Origin: Actinomycetota bacterium
GTDB taxonomy: Bacteria > Actinomycetota > Actinomycetes > Nanopelagicales > Nanopelagicaceae
NCBI GenBank assembly: GCA_947465365.1
Contig: CANIAV010000008.1
Location: 1 to 15,490 of the forward strand
Direction: 5' to 3'
DNA: 15,490 bases
The first letter of the stretch is position 1. Every line of letters begins with the position of its first letter. This document shows, piece after piece, positions 1 through 5,991 of the stretch. The position numbers and the translations under genes are program-made. Below the pieces are notes generated by a model, which did not search any database, was not told where the DNA came from, and saw nothing but the letters and a program-made list of their open reading frames with translations.

Positions 1-221
1 AAATATGCTCGTGCGCTAAATTTAAAGCCAGAAGCGCGCTCAGCATCTACTGCAAATGGACCAGTGCCTTGCGCTAATTCCGCCAGCGCTTTCTCAAAAA
101 GCGCATCGTTATCGATAATGATCGGTACGCCTTCGGCCGGTGCCAAAAGAGGAACTGCGGTGGGAGCCGGTTCAGCTTCAATAGGCAGAACTTCTTCCAT
201 CATTTCGGTCTTATTTTCCAT
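1..221 (-). CDS. rnd: Ribonuclease D family 3'-5' exonuclease (N-terminal part, cut by window edge)
   Basis: Reading the minus strand from the ATG at 219-221 gives about 73 residues that run off the left edge. The first ~25 residues are acidic and proline/alanine-rich (a variable N-terminal tail). They are followed by PIIIDNDALFEKALAELA and then FAVDAERASGFKFSARAY. VDAER supplies the first D-x-E of the DEDD exonuclease motif, and the AERASGF..SARAY string is typical of actinobacterial RNase D. The family trims structured RNAs such as tRNA precursors in the cytoplasm with two metal ions. It follows DUF3000 on the same strand after a 48-base gap, a pairing I recall as common in actinobacteria, so the two are probably co-transcribed. 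The HRDC domain and remaining DEDD residues lie outside the window. Confidence 0.85.
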   Translation of the reverse strand, partial: MENKTEMMEEVLPIEAEPAPTAVPLLAPAEGVPIIIDNDALFEKALAELAQGTGPFAVDAERASGFKFSARAY

Positions 222-269
222 AATTTATGATCCAGCCACCTAGCAAATTAAATAATCGCAATAGATAAA

Positions 270-851
270 TTACGCCTTACGACGTGCTGCAGATATCGGC
301 GCAACCCCTTCAACCATAGGTGGAAGCCCGGCGACTTCGCCTAAGAGATTGCACCAGGCTAAGACGTGAGCGATCATCTCGTTACTGTCTTTGATAATTG
401 GGCTCCAGGATGCGCGGATTTCAATTTCGGATTCATCATTACGTGGAGATAGCTTTCCAAAGGATGCGCTGGAGACGCGAGTTACAGTTCCACTCGGTGC
501 TGTAAATTCGCAACCGCCGGCGGCAAGTGAATCAAGGAGCCAAGACCAACCGACTTCAGGCAGAAGTGGATCATCTTGCATCGCTTCATCAACATCAGCG
601 CTTAAAAATGTTACGCATCGGAATTCACCTTCCCAAGTATCTTGCCCACCGGGTTCGTGAAGTAATACAAATCGACCTGATGCGATTTCATCTTCAGCAT
701 CGCCAAGTAAACCGTTAGAGACATCAGCGGTAAATGCAAAAGAGTAAGTAGCCAATTTTTGCGGAGCCGGAACTTCTTCCAAGATTATTTCTGGTCTTGG
801 GGTCACCGTGCGCAAATGATCGATCATGCGATTAAATTGGGCGACATCCAC
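270..851 (-). CDS. DUF3000 family protein
   Basis: 193 residues, starting at a GTG (849-851) rather than ATG. A -10 box lies exactly six bases upstream, which supports this start as a leaderless mRNA. Recognised as DUF3000 from the order of conserved strings: an N-terminal helix (FNRMIDHLRTVTPRPEI), LLHEPGGQDTWEGEFRCV, PEVGWSWLLDSL near residue 100, GTVTRVSSASFG near 122, and EIEIRASWSP. Soluble, acidic, no signal peptide or membrane segment. The molecular function of DUF3000 is unknown to me. It is actinobacterial and sits directly upstream of RNase D, so a role linked to RNA processing is possible but unproven. Family identity is fairly sure; function is not. Confidence 0.85.
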   Translation of the reverse strand: MDVAQFNRMIDHLRTVTPRPEIILEEVPAPQKLATYSFAFTADVSNGLLGDAEDEIASGRFVLLHEPGGQDTWEGEFRCVTFLSADVDEAMQDDPLLPEVGWSWLLDSLAAGGCEFTAPSGTVTRVSSASFGKLSPRNDESEIEIRASWSPIIKDSNEMIAHVLAWCNLLGEVAGLPPMVEGVAPISAARRKA

Positions 852-857
852 TGCTTA

Positions 858-863
858 ATTCTA
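858..863 (-). promoter_or_regulatory. -10 box (TAGAAT) for the DUF3000-RNase D unit, leaderless type
   Basis: On the minus strand TAGAAT is followed by six bases (TAAGCA) and then the GTG start of the DUF3000 gene. That places the predicted transcription start on the first base of the start codon. There is no Shine-Dalgarno sequence. No convincing -35 box is visible. Confidence 0.55.
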
Positions 864-908
864 AAGATGGCTCGCCTAGATAAGTGGGAGGCGGGGCGCA
901 GCGCTGTG

Positions 909-914
909 TAACCT
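909..914 (+). promoter_or_regulatory. Candidate -10 box (TAACCT) for the EamA gene
   Basis: TAACCT lies eight bases before the ATG at 923, so the transcript would start one or two bases ahead of the ATG. No Shine-Dalgarno is present, which fits a leaderless or near-leaderless message. The spacing is looser than in the other examples here, so confidence is lower. Confidence 0.35.
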
Positions 915-922
915 TGCTCTCC

Positions 923-1765
923 ATGGCCACCTTATTAGCGCTCTTTTCTAGCGTTCTCTGGGGAACTGCTGATTATCATGGTGGAAAGCTAAGTAAGAAA
1001 TATCCTGCGATCGCAGTTCTTGGTGTGACGCAAGCAATTGGATTGGCCTTTGGAATTATCTTGGCGCTTATTGGTGGAGATTTTTCCGCAAAGGCTTTTG
1101 GAGATGGCGGTTATTTTATTCCGGGAGCATGTGCTGGAGTACTTGGTTATCTTGGCCTAATTTGTTTATATGCCGGGCTTTCAACTGGCCGCATGGGAGT
1201 TGTCTCTCCAATTAGCGGTTTATCAGCACTGATTCCAGTTGCTTATGCATTTTTCATTAAGGGCGATCGCTTATCGCTGATACTTTCAATCGGTGCAACG
1301 CTAGCAATCTTGGGCGCTTTTTTAGCCAGTGGTCCCGAAATCGCTAAAGATATACCGATCAAGCCGCTGATCTTGGCGCTCGGTGCCGCAGGTGGATTTG
1401 GTACTGCTCTTGTCTTTATGGCGATCGGTTCTCAAGGTAGCGCTTTGATGACAATGGTTATGATGCGCGCTACAACCTTCTTTGTCTCACTTGGGATCTT
1501 GGCAAAATATCGTACCTTCGGCGGTTTATCTTTTAAGTTATCACCGATTCTTATATTTATCGGGTGTGCAGATTTCTTAGCTAATTTACTTTTAGGTGTA
1601 GCTACTACGAAAGGTAATTTAACTCTTTCGATGGTGCTGGGGGCGTTATACCCAATCTTTACCGCGATTCTGGCTTTTCAATTTCTTCACGAGAGATTAC
1701 ATAAAATTCAATATCTTGGAATCGTTGCCGCAGTCGCTGGCGTTGCGATTATTTCAGCCTTCTAG
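923..1765 (+). CDS. EamA/DMT-family transporter
   Basis: 280 residues if started at ATG 923. An upstream in-frame GTG at 884 would add 13 residues (GGGAQRC...) that do not look like part of the family, so 923 is preferred. The protein is almost entirely hydrophobic with about ten membrane segments in two repeats, the usual EamA layout. The first segment is LLALFSSVLWGTADYHGGKLSKK. The second repeat begins near PIKPLILALGAAGGFGTALVFMAIG. It ends with the typical final segment YLGIVAAVAGVAIISAF. Members export or import small metabolites across the inner membrane; the substrate cannot be told from sequence. Convergent with the RibD-like gene, whose stop is only 17 bases away. Confidence 0.85.
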   Translation: MATLLALFSSVLWGTADYHGGKLSKKYPAIAVLGVTQAIGLAFGIILALIGGDFSAKAFGDGGYFIPGACAGVLGYLGLICLYAGLSTGRMGVVSPISGLSALIPVAYAFFIKGDRLSLILSIGATLAILGAFLASGPEIAKDIPIKPLILALGAAGGFGTALVFMAIGSQGSALMTMVMMRATTFFVSLGILAKYRTFGGLSFKLSPILIFIGCADFLANLLLGVATTKGNLTLSMVLGALYPIFTAILAFQFLHERLHKIQYLGIVAAVAGVAIISAF

Positions 1766-1803
1766 CTTCAATTACCCCGAAGCTAAATCAAATATTTAGC
1801 TTC
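1763..1803. terminator. Overlapping inverted repeats between convergent stop codons
   Basis: TAGCTTC (1763-1769) pairs with GAAGCTA (1779-1785), a 7-bp stem. The EamA TAG stop and the reductase TAG stop (read from CTA on plus) are its two ends. The right arm also begins a longer alternative stem: GAAGCTAAAT (1779-1788) pairs perfectly with ATTTAGCTTC (1794-1803) over a 5-base loop. The two hairpins are mutually exclusive. Neither is followed by a clear U-run, so this is a candidate bidirectional 3'-end structure rather than a textbook terminator. Confidence 0.4.
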
Positions 1804-2280
1804 AATAAAACTAGTTCCATCTATCTCTTCACGCTTTACCTCTTGAAAATTTGCTAGTAACTTTTCAATATCTATTGGGTTTTGACCACCAACAACTGAG
1901 GTAACGCTTAGATAAATTCCATCTAGAACCTTATTTGCAATTAACTCATTGATTATCGTCGGCCCTGACTCAACCAATACGTTGGGGCCAAATTGTTTTA
2001 TCCCTTTGGTCAGCGCCGCAGTCGGGGAGAGGTTCCACCAGTGGGCTAGGCGATTGTCGGCCAGTGCGCTAATCATCGAACGCGATGAGATGACAACCGG
2101 AACCGGTGTGCGGTGGTAAGGCTCGGTGCGAGCGGTCTGGCCACCGATTAAGAGGAAATCTGAGCTGCGCCGGCGGGTTAAGAAAGCGCTTCGATCGACT
2201 CCGGATGCAATGCCCCCAGAATTACCGCCTTTGGTGGTCGACCCATCTCCTCCAACTACAAGGGAAGAAAAGACCGCCAT
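1783..2280 (-). CDS. RibD C-terminal-type (dihydrofolate reductase-fold) reductase, short
   Basis: 165 residues. The strings GGNSGGIASGVDRSAFLTRRRSSDFLLIGGQTARTEPY (split here for description at residues ~18-55) and VESGPTIINELIANKVLDGIYLSVTSVVGG (~102-131) match the RibD_C/pyrimidine-reductase fold. In it a G-rich loop binds NADPH, and the ESGPT segment corresponds to the family's EGGPT/L nucleotide-binding motif. RibD_C reduces the ribosyl intermediate of riboflavin synthesis, but stand-alone actinobacterial members can have other or unknown substrates. No deaminase domain is attached. The protein is clearly shorter than the ~230-260 residues I expect for stand-alone family members; the N-terminal leader is missing and the middle looks compact. 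The start ATG (2278-2280) has a -10 box six bases upstream. Confidence 0.7.
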   Translation of the reverse strand: MAVFSSLVVGGDGSTTKGGNSGGIASGVDRSAFLTRRRSSDFLLIGGQTARTEPYHRTPVPVVISSRSMISALADNRLAHWWNLSPTAALTKGIKQFGPNVLVESGPTIINELIANKVLDGIYLSVTSVVGGQNPIDIEKLLANFQEVKREEIDGTSFIEAKYLI

Positions 2281-2286
2281 TTCAGA

Positions 2287-2292
2287 AGGCTA
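2287..2292 (-). promoter_or_regulatory. -10 box (TAGCCT) for the RibD-like gene, leaderless type
   Basis: On the minus strand TAGCCT is followed by TCTGAA (six bases) and then the ATG at 2280. No Shine-Dalgarno intervenes. Diverges from the promoter of the small cysteine protein 33 bases away. Confidence 0.5.
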
Positions 2293-2324
2293 GTGCTTTG
2301 AGCCGCCATGTCAGTGGAGGTGGT

Positions 2325-2330
2325 TATATT
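2325..2330 (+). promoter_or_regulatory. -10 box (TATATT) for the double-CxxC small protein, leaderless type
   Basis: TATATT is followed by six bases (TTTTTC) and the ATG at 2337. This is a near-consensus -10 hexamer with the transcription start falling on the start codon. A GGAGG lies at 2316-2320, but it would be upstream of the RNA if this promoter is used and is too far (about 16 bases) from the ATG to be an ideal ribosome site. Confidence 0.55.
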
Positions 2331-2336
2331 TTTTTC

Positions 2337-2519
2337 ATGATCATTTCATGCGATACCTGTGCTGTCCGAGATATTGGATGTGAAGATTGCATCCTTACTT
2401 TTTTCATAACGAAAAAGAGCGAACCTGCTTTATGTGAGATTCCTGACTCCACTGCAGATGCCATCGACTTGCTCTCATCCCGCGGAATCGTGCGTCCTCT
2501 GCGCTTTAATACCGCCTGA
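2337..2519 (+). CDS. Small double-CxxC actinobacterial protein
   Basis: 60 residues from ATG 2337. A longer in-frame reading upstream is antisense to the reductase gene and is rejected. Cys5-x2-Cys8 and Cys15-x2-Cys18 form two CxxC knuckles in the first 18 residues (MIISCDTCAVRDIGCEDC), with a fifth cysteine at 33. The rest is a short amphipathic tail ending in VRPLRF. I recall small actinobacterial hypothetical proteins with the same CxxC...CDDC-V-TF opening and a C-terminal helix ending in LVPRLRL-like residues, so this appears conserved. Two knuckles suggest zinc binding (or, less likely, an iron-sulphur site). No function is known to me. It lies 85 bases before the NlpC/P60 gene, on the same strand, with its own promoter-like box. 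Confidence 0.7.
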   Translation: MIISCDTCAVRDIGCEDCILTFFITKKSEPALCEIPDSTADAIDLLSSRGIVRPLRFNTA

Positions 2520-2589
2520 TCAGCGAAAAAATCTAAATTCACAGCCTAGCCACGCTTAACCTAAGTTGAGCCTGCGCGTTATCGCCCGT

Positions 2590-2595
2590 TAGCCT
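2590..2595 (+). promoter_or_regulatory. Candidate -10 box (TAGCCT) for the nlpC/P60-pimB unit
   Basis: TAGCCT lies nine bases before the ATG at 2605, giving a predicted leader of only two or three bases. No Shine-Dalgarno precedes the ATG. Spacing is not the six bases seen at other genes, so this is tentative. Confidence 0.3.
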
Positions 2596-2604
2596 TGTGG
2601 TCTT

Positions 2605-3639
2605 ATGTCATATACGGGCTTCACTCTGCGTCTGCGAACTGCTGGCGCAACTGTAATCGCACTTATTGCGATTGCCGCCCCTATCTTTATCGCACCTGCT
2701 GCCCAATCCGCGCAAACGCTGGCCCAAGTGCAAGCTCGCGTGCGTCAATTGGAAGAAGAGGCGACAACTGCTGCAGAAGGTGCGCAGGAAGCAAAAGTTA
2801 AATTGGCATCACTGAATCGCACACTCGCCGGAATTCAAGCCAAAGAGGCGGTGCAGAGTCAGAGCGTTAGCGCGCTTTCAAAATCTTTAAGTGCAATCGC
2901 TGTTGAACAATTTAAGACTGGCGGCCTTAGTCAGAGTTTAGAGCTGCTTTTTTCGGCAAATCCTGCCTTGTATTTATCTGCAGCCGGTTCACTTGAGGCG
3001 ATTACACGAAAGAAGTCAGTCGAACTTCGCAAATTTCAAGCCGCTAAACAGAAACTTACCGCCACATCATTAACAGTTAATGACAAGTTAGCTTTAGTTA
3101 AAGCGACACAGAAAAAACTGGCTGCACAAAGTGCGCAGGCAACTGCCAAATTAGCCGAAGCCGAATCCCTACTTGCTCAACTAAAGAAAGAAGATCGCGA
3201 AAGATTGGCGCGCCTTGCCCAAGAGCAAGAAGATGCAGATCAGGCATCGTCACTGGCAGCAGCAAAATCGGCATCGGGAGTATCCGGTCGCGCCGGTAAG
3301 GCGTTGCAATTTGCTTTAAAACAAATCGGAGATAAGTACGTTTTCGGTGCAGATGGAATGACTTATTGGGATTGCTCGGGTTTGACTATGCGGGCATATC
3401 AAGCCGCTGGAGTCTCGCTCCCTCATTCTTCTCGCGCCCAGTATGGCTATGGCAAATCAATCAAACGCGCCAATCTCATGCCGGGGGATCTCGTCTTCTT
3501 TGGTCGCCCAATTTCGCACGTTGGAATTTATCTTGGTGGCGGCAAAATGGTTCACGCACCGCGATCTGGTTCGCGCGTAAAAGTGGCTAGCGCTTCAAGT
3601 CTTGGACGCAAGCCATATATCGGCGCACGTCGACTCTAG
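2605..3639 (+). CDS. Secreted coiled-coil NlpC/P60 peptidoglycan endopeptidase (RipA/RipC-like)
   Basis: 344 residues. Residues 1-36 form a signal peptide: a basic start, a hydrophobic run around IALIAIAAPIFIA, and a small-residue cleavage region near AQSA. Residues ~37-230 are alanine/lysine/glutamate-rich coiled coils in two blocks, as in FtsEX-controlled hydrolases. Residues ~232-344 form the NlpC/P60 domain. The catalytic Cys257 lies in WDCSGL, His305 in SHVGIYLG, and the third polar residue is His317 in MVHAP. The family cuts D-glutamyl-meso-diaminopimelate bonds in peptidoglycan during cell separation. The coiled coil usually blocks the active site until activated. Followed 17 bases later by pimB on the same strand. 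From memory the same nlpC-pimB neighbourhood exists in Corynebacterium and M. tuberculosis (Rv2190c-Rv2188c). Confidence 0.9.
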   Translation: MSYTGFTLRLRTAGATVIALIAIAAPIFIAPAAQSAQTLAQVQARVRQLEEEATTAAEGAQEAKVKLASLNRTLAGIQAKEAVQSQSVSALSKSLSAIAVEQFKTGGLSQSLELLFSANPALYLSAAGSLEAITRKKSVELRKFQAAKQKLTATSLTVNDKLALVKATQKKLAAQSAQATAKLAEAESLLAQLKKEDRERLARLAQEQEDADQASSLAAAKSASGVSGRAGKALQFALKQIGDKYVFGADGMTYWDCSGLTMRAYQAAGVSLPHSSRAQYGYGKSIKRANLMPGDLVFFGRPISHVGIYLGGGKMVHAPRSGSRVKVASASSLGRKPYIGARRL

Positions 3640-3656
3640 TTACTGAATAAATTTAA

Positions 3657-4805
3657 ATGAGCAAAAAAACCCTTTGCATAACCAATGACTTTGGCCCGCG
3701 CGCGGGTGGAATTGAAACATTTGTGATGGGGTTGATCGAGCGCTTGCCGCGCAATACGGTAATTGTTTATACATCCGCACAAGGTGATACTAAAGATTAT
3801 GACCAAAAGTGGTTTAACGAATTTGGCGTAAAAGTTATACGTGATCGCTCAAAGATCTTACTTCCGACACCACGAGTATCTCGCGCATTAAGAAAAGTAA
3901 TTTTGGGCGAGAATGTAAAAGTTGTATTTTTTGGAGCGGCCGCACCTTTGGGCGTTATGGCCGGTGCCGTGCGCAGAGCTGGAGTGCAAAAAATTATTGG
4001 ACTAACTCATGGCCACGAAGTTTGGTGGGCGAAAATTTGGCCCTTCAATTGGGCGATCCGTTATATAGGTGCCAAAGTCGATCACTTAACTTACTTGGGA
4101 GATTTCACGCGCCAGGAGATTTCACGCGCCTTGTCTAAAAAAGCTAGCGCCGCAATGGTAAAGCTTGCCCCGGGAATCGATACTGAACACTTTGCACCAC
4201 AGAAATCAGCTCTTCAATTACGAGATGCACTTGGTTTAACAGATAAGAAAGTTATCGTAAGCGTTGGACGCCTGGTACATCGCAAAGGCCAGGACTCCTT
4301 AATCTCAGCCCTTCCAGAGATTTTGCAACGCCATCCGGATGCACATATCTTGATGGTTGGCGCAGGTCCATATAGAGATCATCTAGAGAAAATGGTTTCG
4401 GATTTAAAGGTAGAAGGCGCCATAACTTTTATTGGACGAATCGAACATGGTGACCTGCCGCGATATATAAGCGTGGGGGATGTATTTGCGATGCCATCGA
4501 GGTCACGTCTTGCTGGGCTTGAAGTAGAAGGTCTGGGAATCGTTTATCTCGAAGCTAGCGCCTGTGAACTGCCAGTAATAGCTGGTAATTCAGGTGGCGC
4601 CCCCGATGCAGTTCTTGAAGGTGAAACTGGAATAACTGTTGATGGAACAAATCCGTCGGAGATTGCGAAAGCAGTCATTTCACTCTTTGATGACCCAGCT
4701 CGCGCGAGTGCGATGGGTAAACAGGGGCGGCAATGGATTTACGATAACTGGCGCTGGGAAATATGGGCCAGTAAGTTCAATGAACTGCTTTATACAAACT
4801 CTTAA
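3657..4805 (+). CDS. pimB: GDP-mannose-dependent phosphatidylinositol-monomannoside mannosyltransferase (PimB-type GT4)
   Basis: 382 residues, the usual length for PimB'. GT-B fold, family GT4. The N-terminal domain begins TNDFGPRAGGIETF (glycine loop, ~9-22) and carries THGHEVWW (His118, the position of the catalytic histidine in the corynebacterial enzyme as I recall). The C-terminal domain has VGRLVHRKGQD (Arg205, Lys210 for the sugar-nucleotide phosphates) and EVEGLGIVYLEAS, containing the E-x7-E motif (Glu291, Glu299), followed by GNSGGAPDAV. The enzyme adds the second mannose to PIM1 at the cytoplasmic face of the membrane, on the way to PIM2 and lipoglycans. Very likely co-transcribed with the upstream hydrolase gene. 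Its TAA stop overlaps the response regulator's stop within one TTAA. A 16-bp direct repeat lies inside the gene (4098-4130). Confidence 0.85.
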   Translation: MSKKTLCITNDFGPRAGGIETFVMGLIERLPRNTVIVYTSAQGDTKDYDQKWFNEFGVKVIRDRSKILLPTPRVSRALRKVILGENVKVVFFGAAAPLGVMAGAVRRAGVQKIIGLTHGHEVWWAKIWPFNWAIRYIGAKVDHLTYLGDFTRQEISRALSKKASAAMVKLAPGIDTEHFAPQKSALQLRDALGLTDKKVIVSVGRLVHRKGQDSLISALPEILQRHPDAHILMVGAGPYRDHLEKMVSDLKVEGAITFIGRIEHGDLPRYISVGDVFAMPSRSRLAGLEVEGLGIVYLEASACELPVIAGNSGGAPDAVLEGETGITVDGTNPSEIAKAVISLFDDPARASAMGKQGRQWIYDNWRWEIWASKFNELLYTNS

Positions 4806-5425
4806 AATAAATTCAAGCTACGTGCTTTTGCGACTGCGCCAAATCTACTTTTAACTTCCAATTTACGATATATCGCGGCCAGATGAGTCTTAAAAGTAGC
4901 CTCTGAAATAAACAAGCCTTTAGCTAACTCTTTATTAGTGCCAGGCCGATTTAAGGCTTGCAGCACTGTCATTTCCCTTTGCGTTAGCAGTTCTGCTACT
5001 TGCGAATTCTTTAGCGCTGCTGCTAGCCCGGGTGCGTTAAAGTTTTTGGGAAGATCTAGCGAACTCTTAAGAGCTGAAATGACTTCACTCACCGGTGCGC
5101 TCTTCTTGACAAATGAACTTGCTCCCGCGCGCATTGCTGCGATTAGCTGGCTTTCATCATCGCTCATCGTCAAGATAACAATCGCCATCTCTTGTGAATG
5201 TTTACGAATCCATTGCACGACATCAAGCCCAGATCCATCGGGCAGGTTTAAATCTAGGATGACCGCATTTGGTGACTTGTGCGCAATCTGCGCAAATGCC
5301 TCGGCTCGATTTGCCGCTTCGCCACAGCAATTTAGACCAGAAACTTCAAGAGCTCTCTTGATTCCAGATCTAACTGCGGGGTGATCATCTATCAGCAATA
5401 TATTTGCGGATAGATGAGAATTCAT
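4802..5425 (-). CDS. NarL/FixJ-type response regulator
   Basis: 207 residues. Receiver domain 8-125: acidic pair Asp13-Asp14 in LLIDDHP, phospho-acceptor Asp58 in VILDLNLPDGSG, Thr86 in LTMSDD, and the conserved lysine at 108 in FVKKSAP. LuxR-type HTH at ~147-200: LLTQREMTVLQALN, then NKELAKGLFISEATFKTHLAAIYRKLEVKSR. All phosphorylation residues are present, so it should be a working phospho-dependent DNA-binding regulator. Its start overlaps the kinase stop by ATGA (5422-5425), so translation is probably coupled and the kinase is its partner. It is third in the operon after fadD15. It ends head-on against pimB with a shared TTAA. The targets are unknown; the fadD15 operon itself and pimB are reasonable candidates. 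Confidence 0.9.
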   Translation of the reverse strand: MNSHLSANILLIDDHPAVRSGIKRALEVSGLNCCGEAANRAEAFAQIAHKSPNAVILDLNLPDGSGLDVVQWIRKHSQEMAIVILTMSDDESQLIAAMRAGASSFVKKSAPVSEVISALKSSLDLPKNFNAPGLAAALKNSQVAELLTQREMTVLQALNRPGTNKELAKGLFISEATFKTHLAAIYRKLEVKSRFGAVAKARSLNLF

Positions 5426-5991
5426 AGAGTTATGGAGACTCGAGTTCCTGAACTATCAGAGCGGCAAGAAAATACGCCGCCGAGTGTTTCAGTTCTCTCC
5501 TTTATTCCGACCAAACCCAAACGTGAACTCTCCAAGGTCGCACCTCCTTCGCCGTTATCGCGCACCTCTAGGTAGGTGTGATTTTCAACTTGGCTCAGAT
5601 GTAATTCAATCTCGCTACCCCTAGAGTGACGCACGCTATTTCGCATCAACTCGGTGGCGATGGCGGTAATTTCCAGCCCCACCGATGGCGGGATATCAAA
5701 CTCAGCAATATCTAAAACGCTTAGAAGCGGCCCACAAATCTGGGAAGCTATTTTGGTAAGCGCCTCCTGTACTGATTCGACTTGTGCTTGGCGAAGTTGG
5801 TACATCTCACGGCGTATCTTTGAAATTAATTCATCTACCTGGAAACGCAGCGAGCGAATTCCCTTACGAACCGACTCTTGCGATTGCGTCGCCGCAAGGA
5901 GTAAATCTAATTCGTATCCTAAGGCCACCAAATCTTGCGCGATTCCATCGTGGAGCTCGCGAGCTAATTCAAGGCGTTGTGGAGTGCTCAC
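5422..5991 (-). CDS. Sensor-less cytoplasmic HisKA_3 histidine kinase
   Basis: 189 residues from a GTG start (5989-5991) that overlaps the fadD15 TGA stop as GTGA. The protein opens directly with the H-box: ELARELHDGIAQDL, phospho-acceptor His14. A dimerisation helix pair (to ~75) follows, then the HATPase_c domain: N-box TELMRNSVRHS (Asn118), G1 box VRDNGEGG (Asp145), and G2 region GLVGIKERTETLGG with GTRVSI at the end. There is no PAS, GAF, HAMP or membrane segment. NarL-family kinases usually carry an N-terminal sensor, so either the signal comes from a protein partner or the kinase is constitutively ready. An in-frame upstream extension would run into fadD15 in another frame, so the short form seems genuine. 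Its partner is the adjacent regulator. Confidence 0.85.
   Translation of the reverse strand: MSTPQRLELARELHDGIAQDLVALGYELDLLLAATQSQESVRKGIRSLRFQVDELISKIRREMYQLRQAQVESVQEALTKIASQICGPLLSVLDIAEFDIPPSVGLEITAIATELMRNSVRHSRGSEIELHLSQVENHTYLEVRDNGEGGATLESSRLGLVGIKERTETLGGVFSCRSDSSGTRVSITL

Noticed and set aside
884..922. N-terminal extension of the EamA gene from GTG 884
   Set aside because: The 13 added residues are not family-like, have no ribosome site, and would lengthen the protein before its first membrane helix. ATG 923 fits the family start.
2106..2336. Upstream part of the plus-strand frame leading into the CxxC protein
   Set aside because: It is antisense to the RibD-like gene and shows no coding-like features before ATG 2337.
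2324..2542. 72-residue open frame on minus opposite the double-CxxC protein
   Set aside because: The plus strand has paired cysteines, a promoter box and a recognisable family look. The minus reading has no ribosome site or motif.
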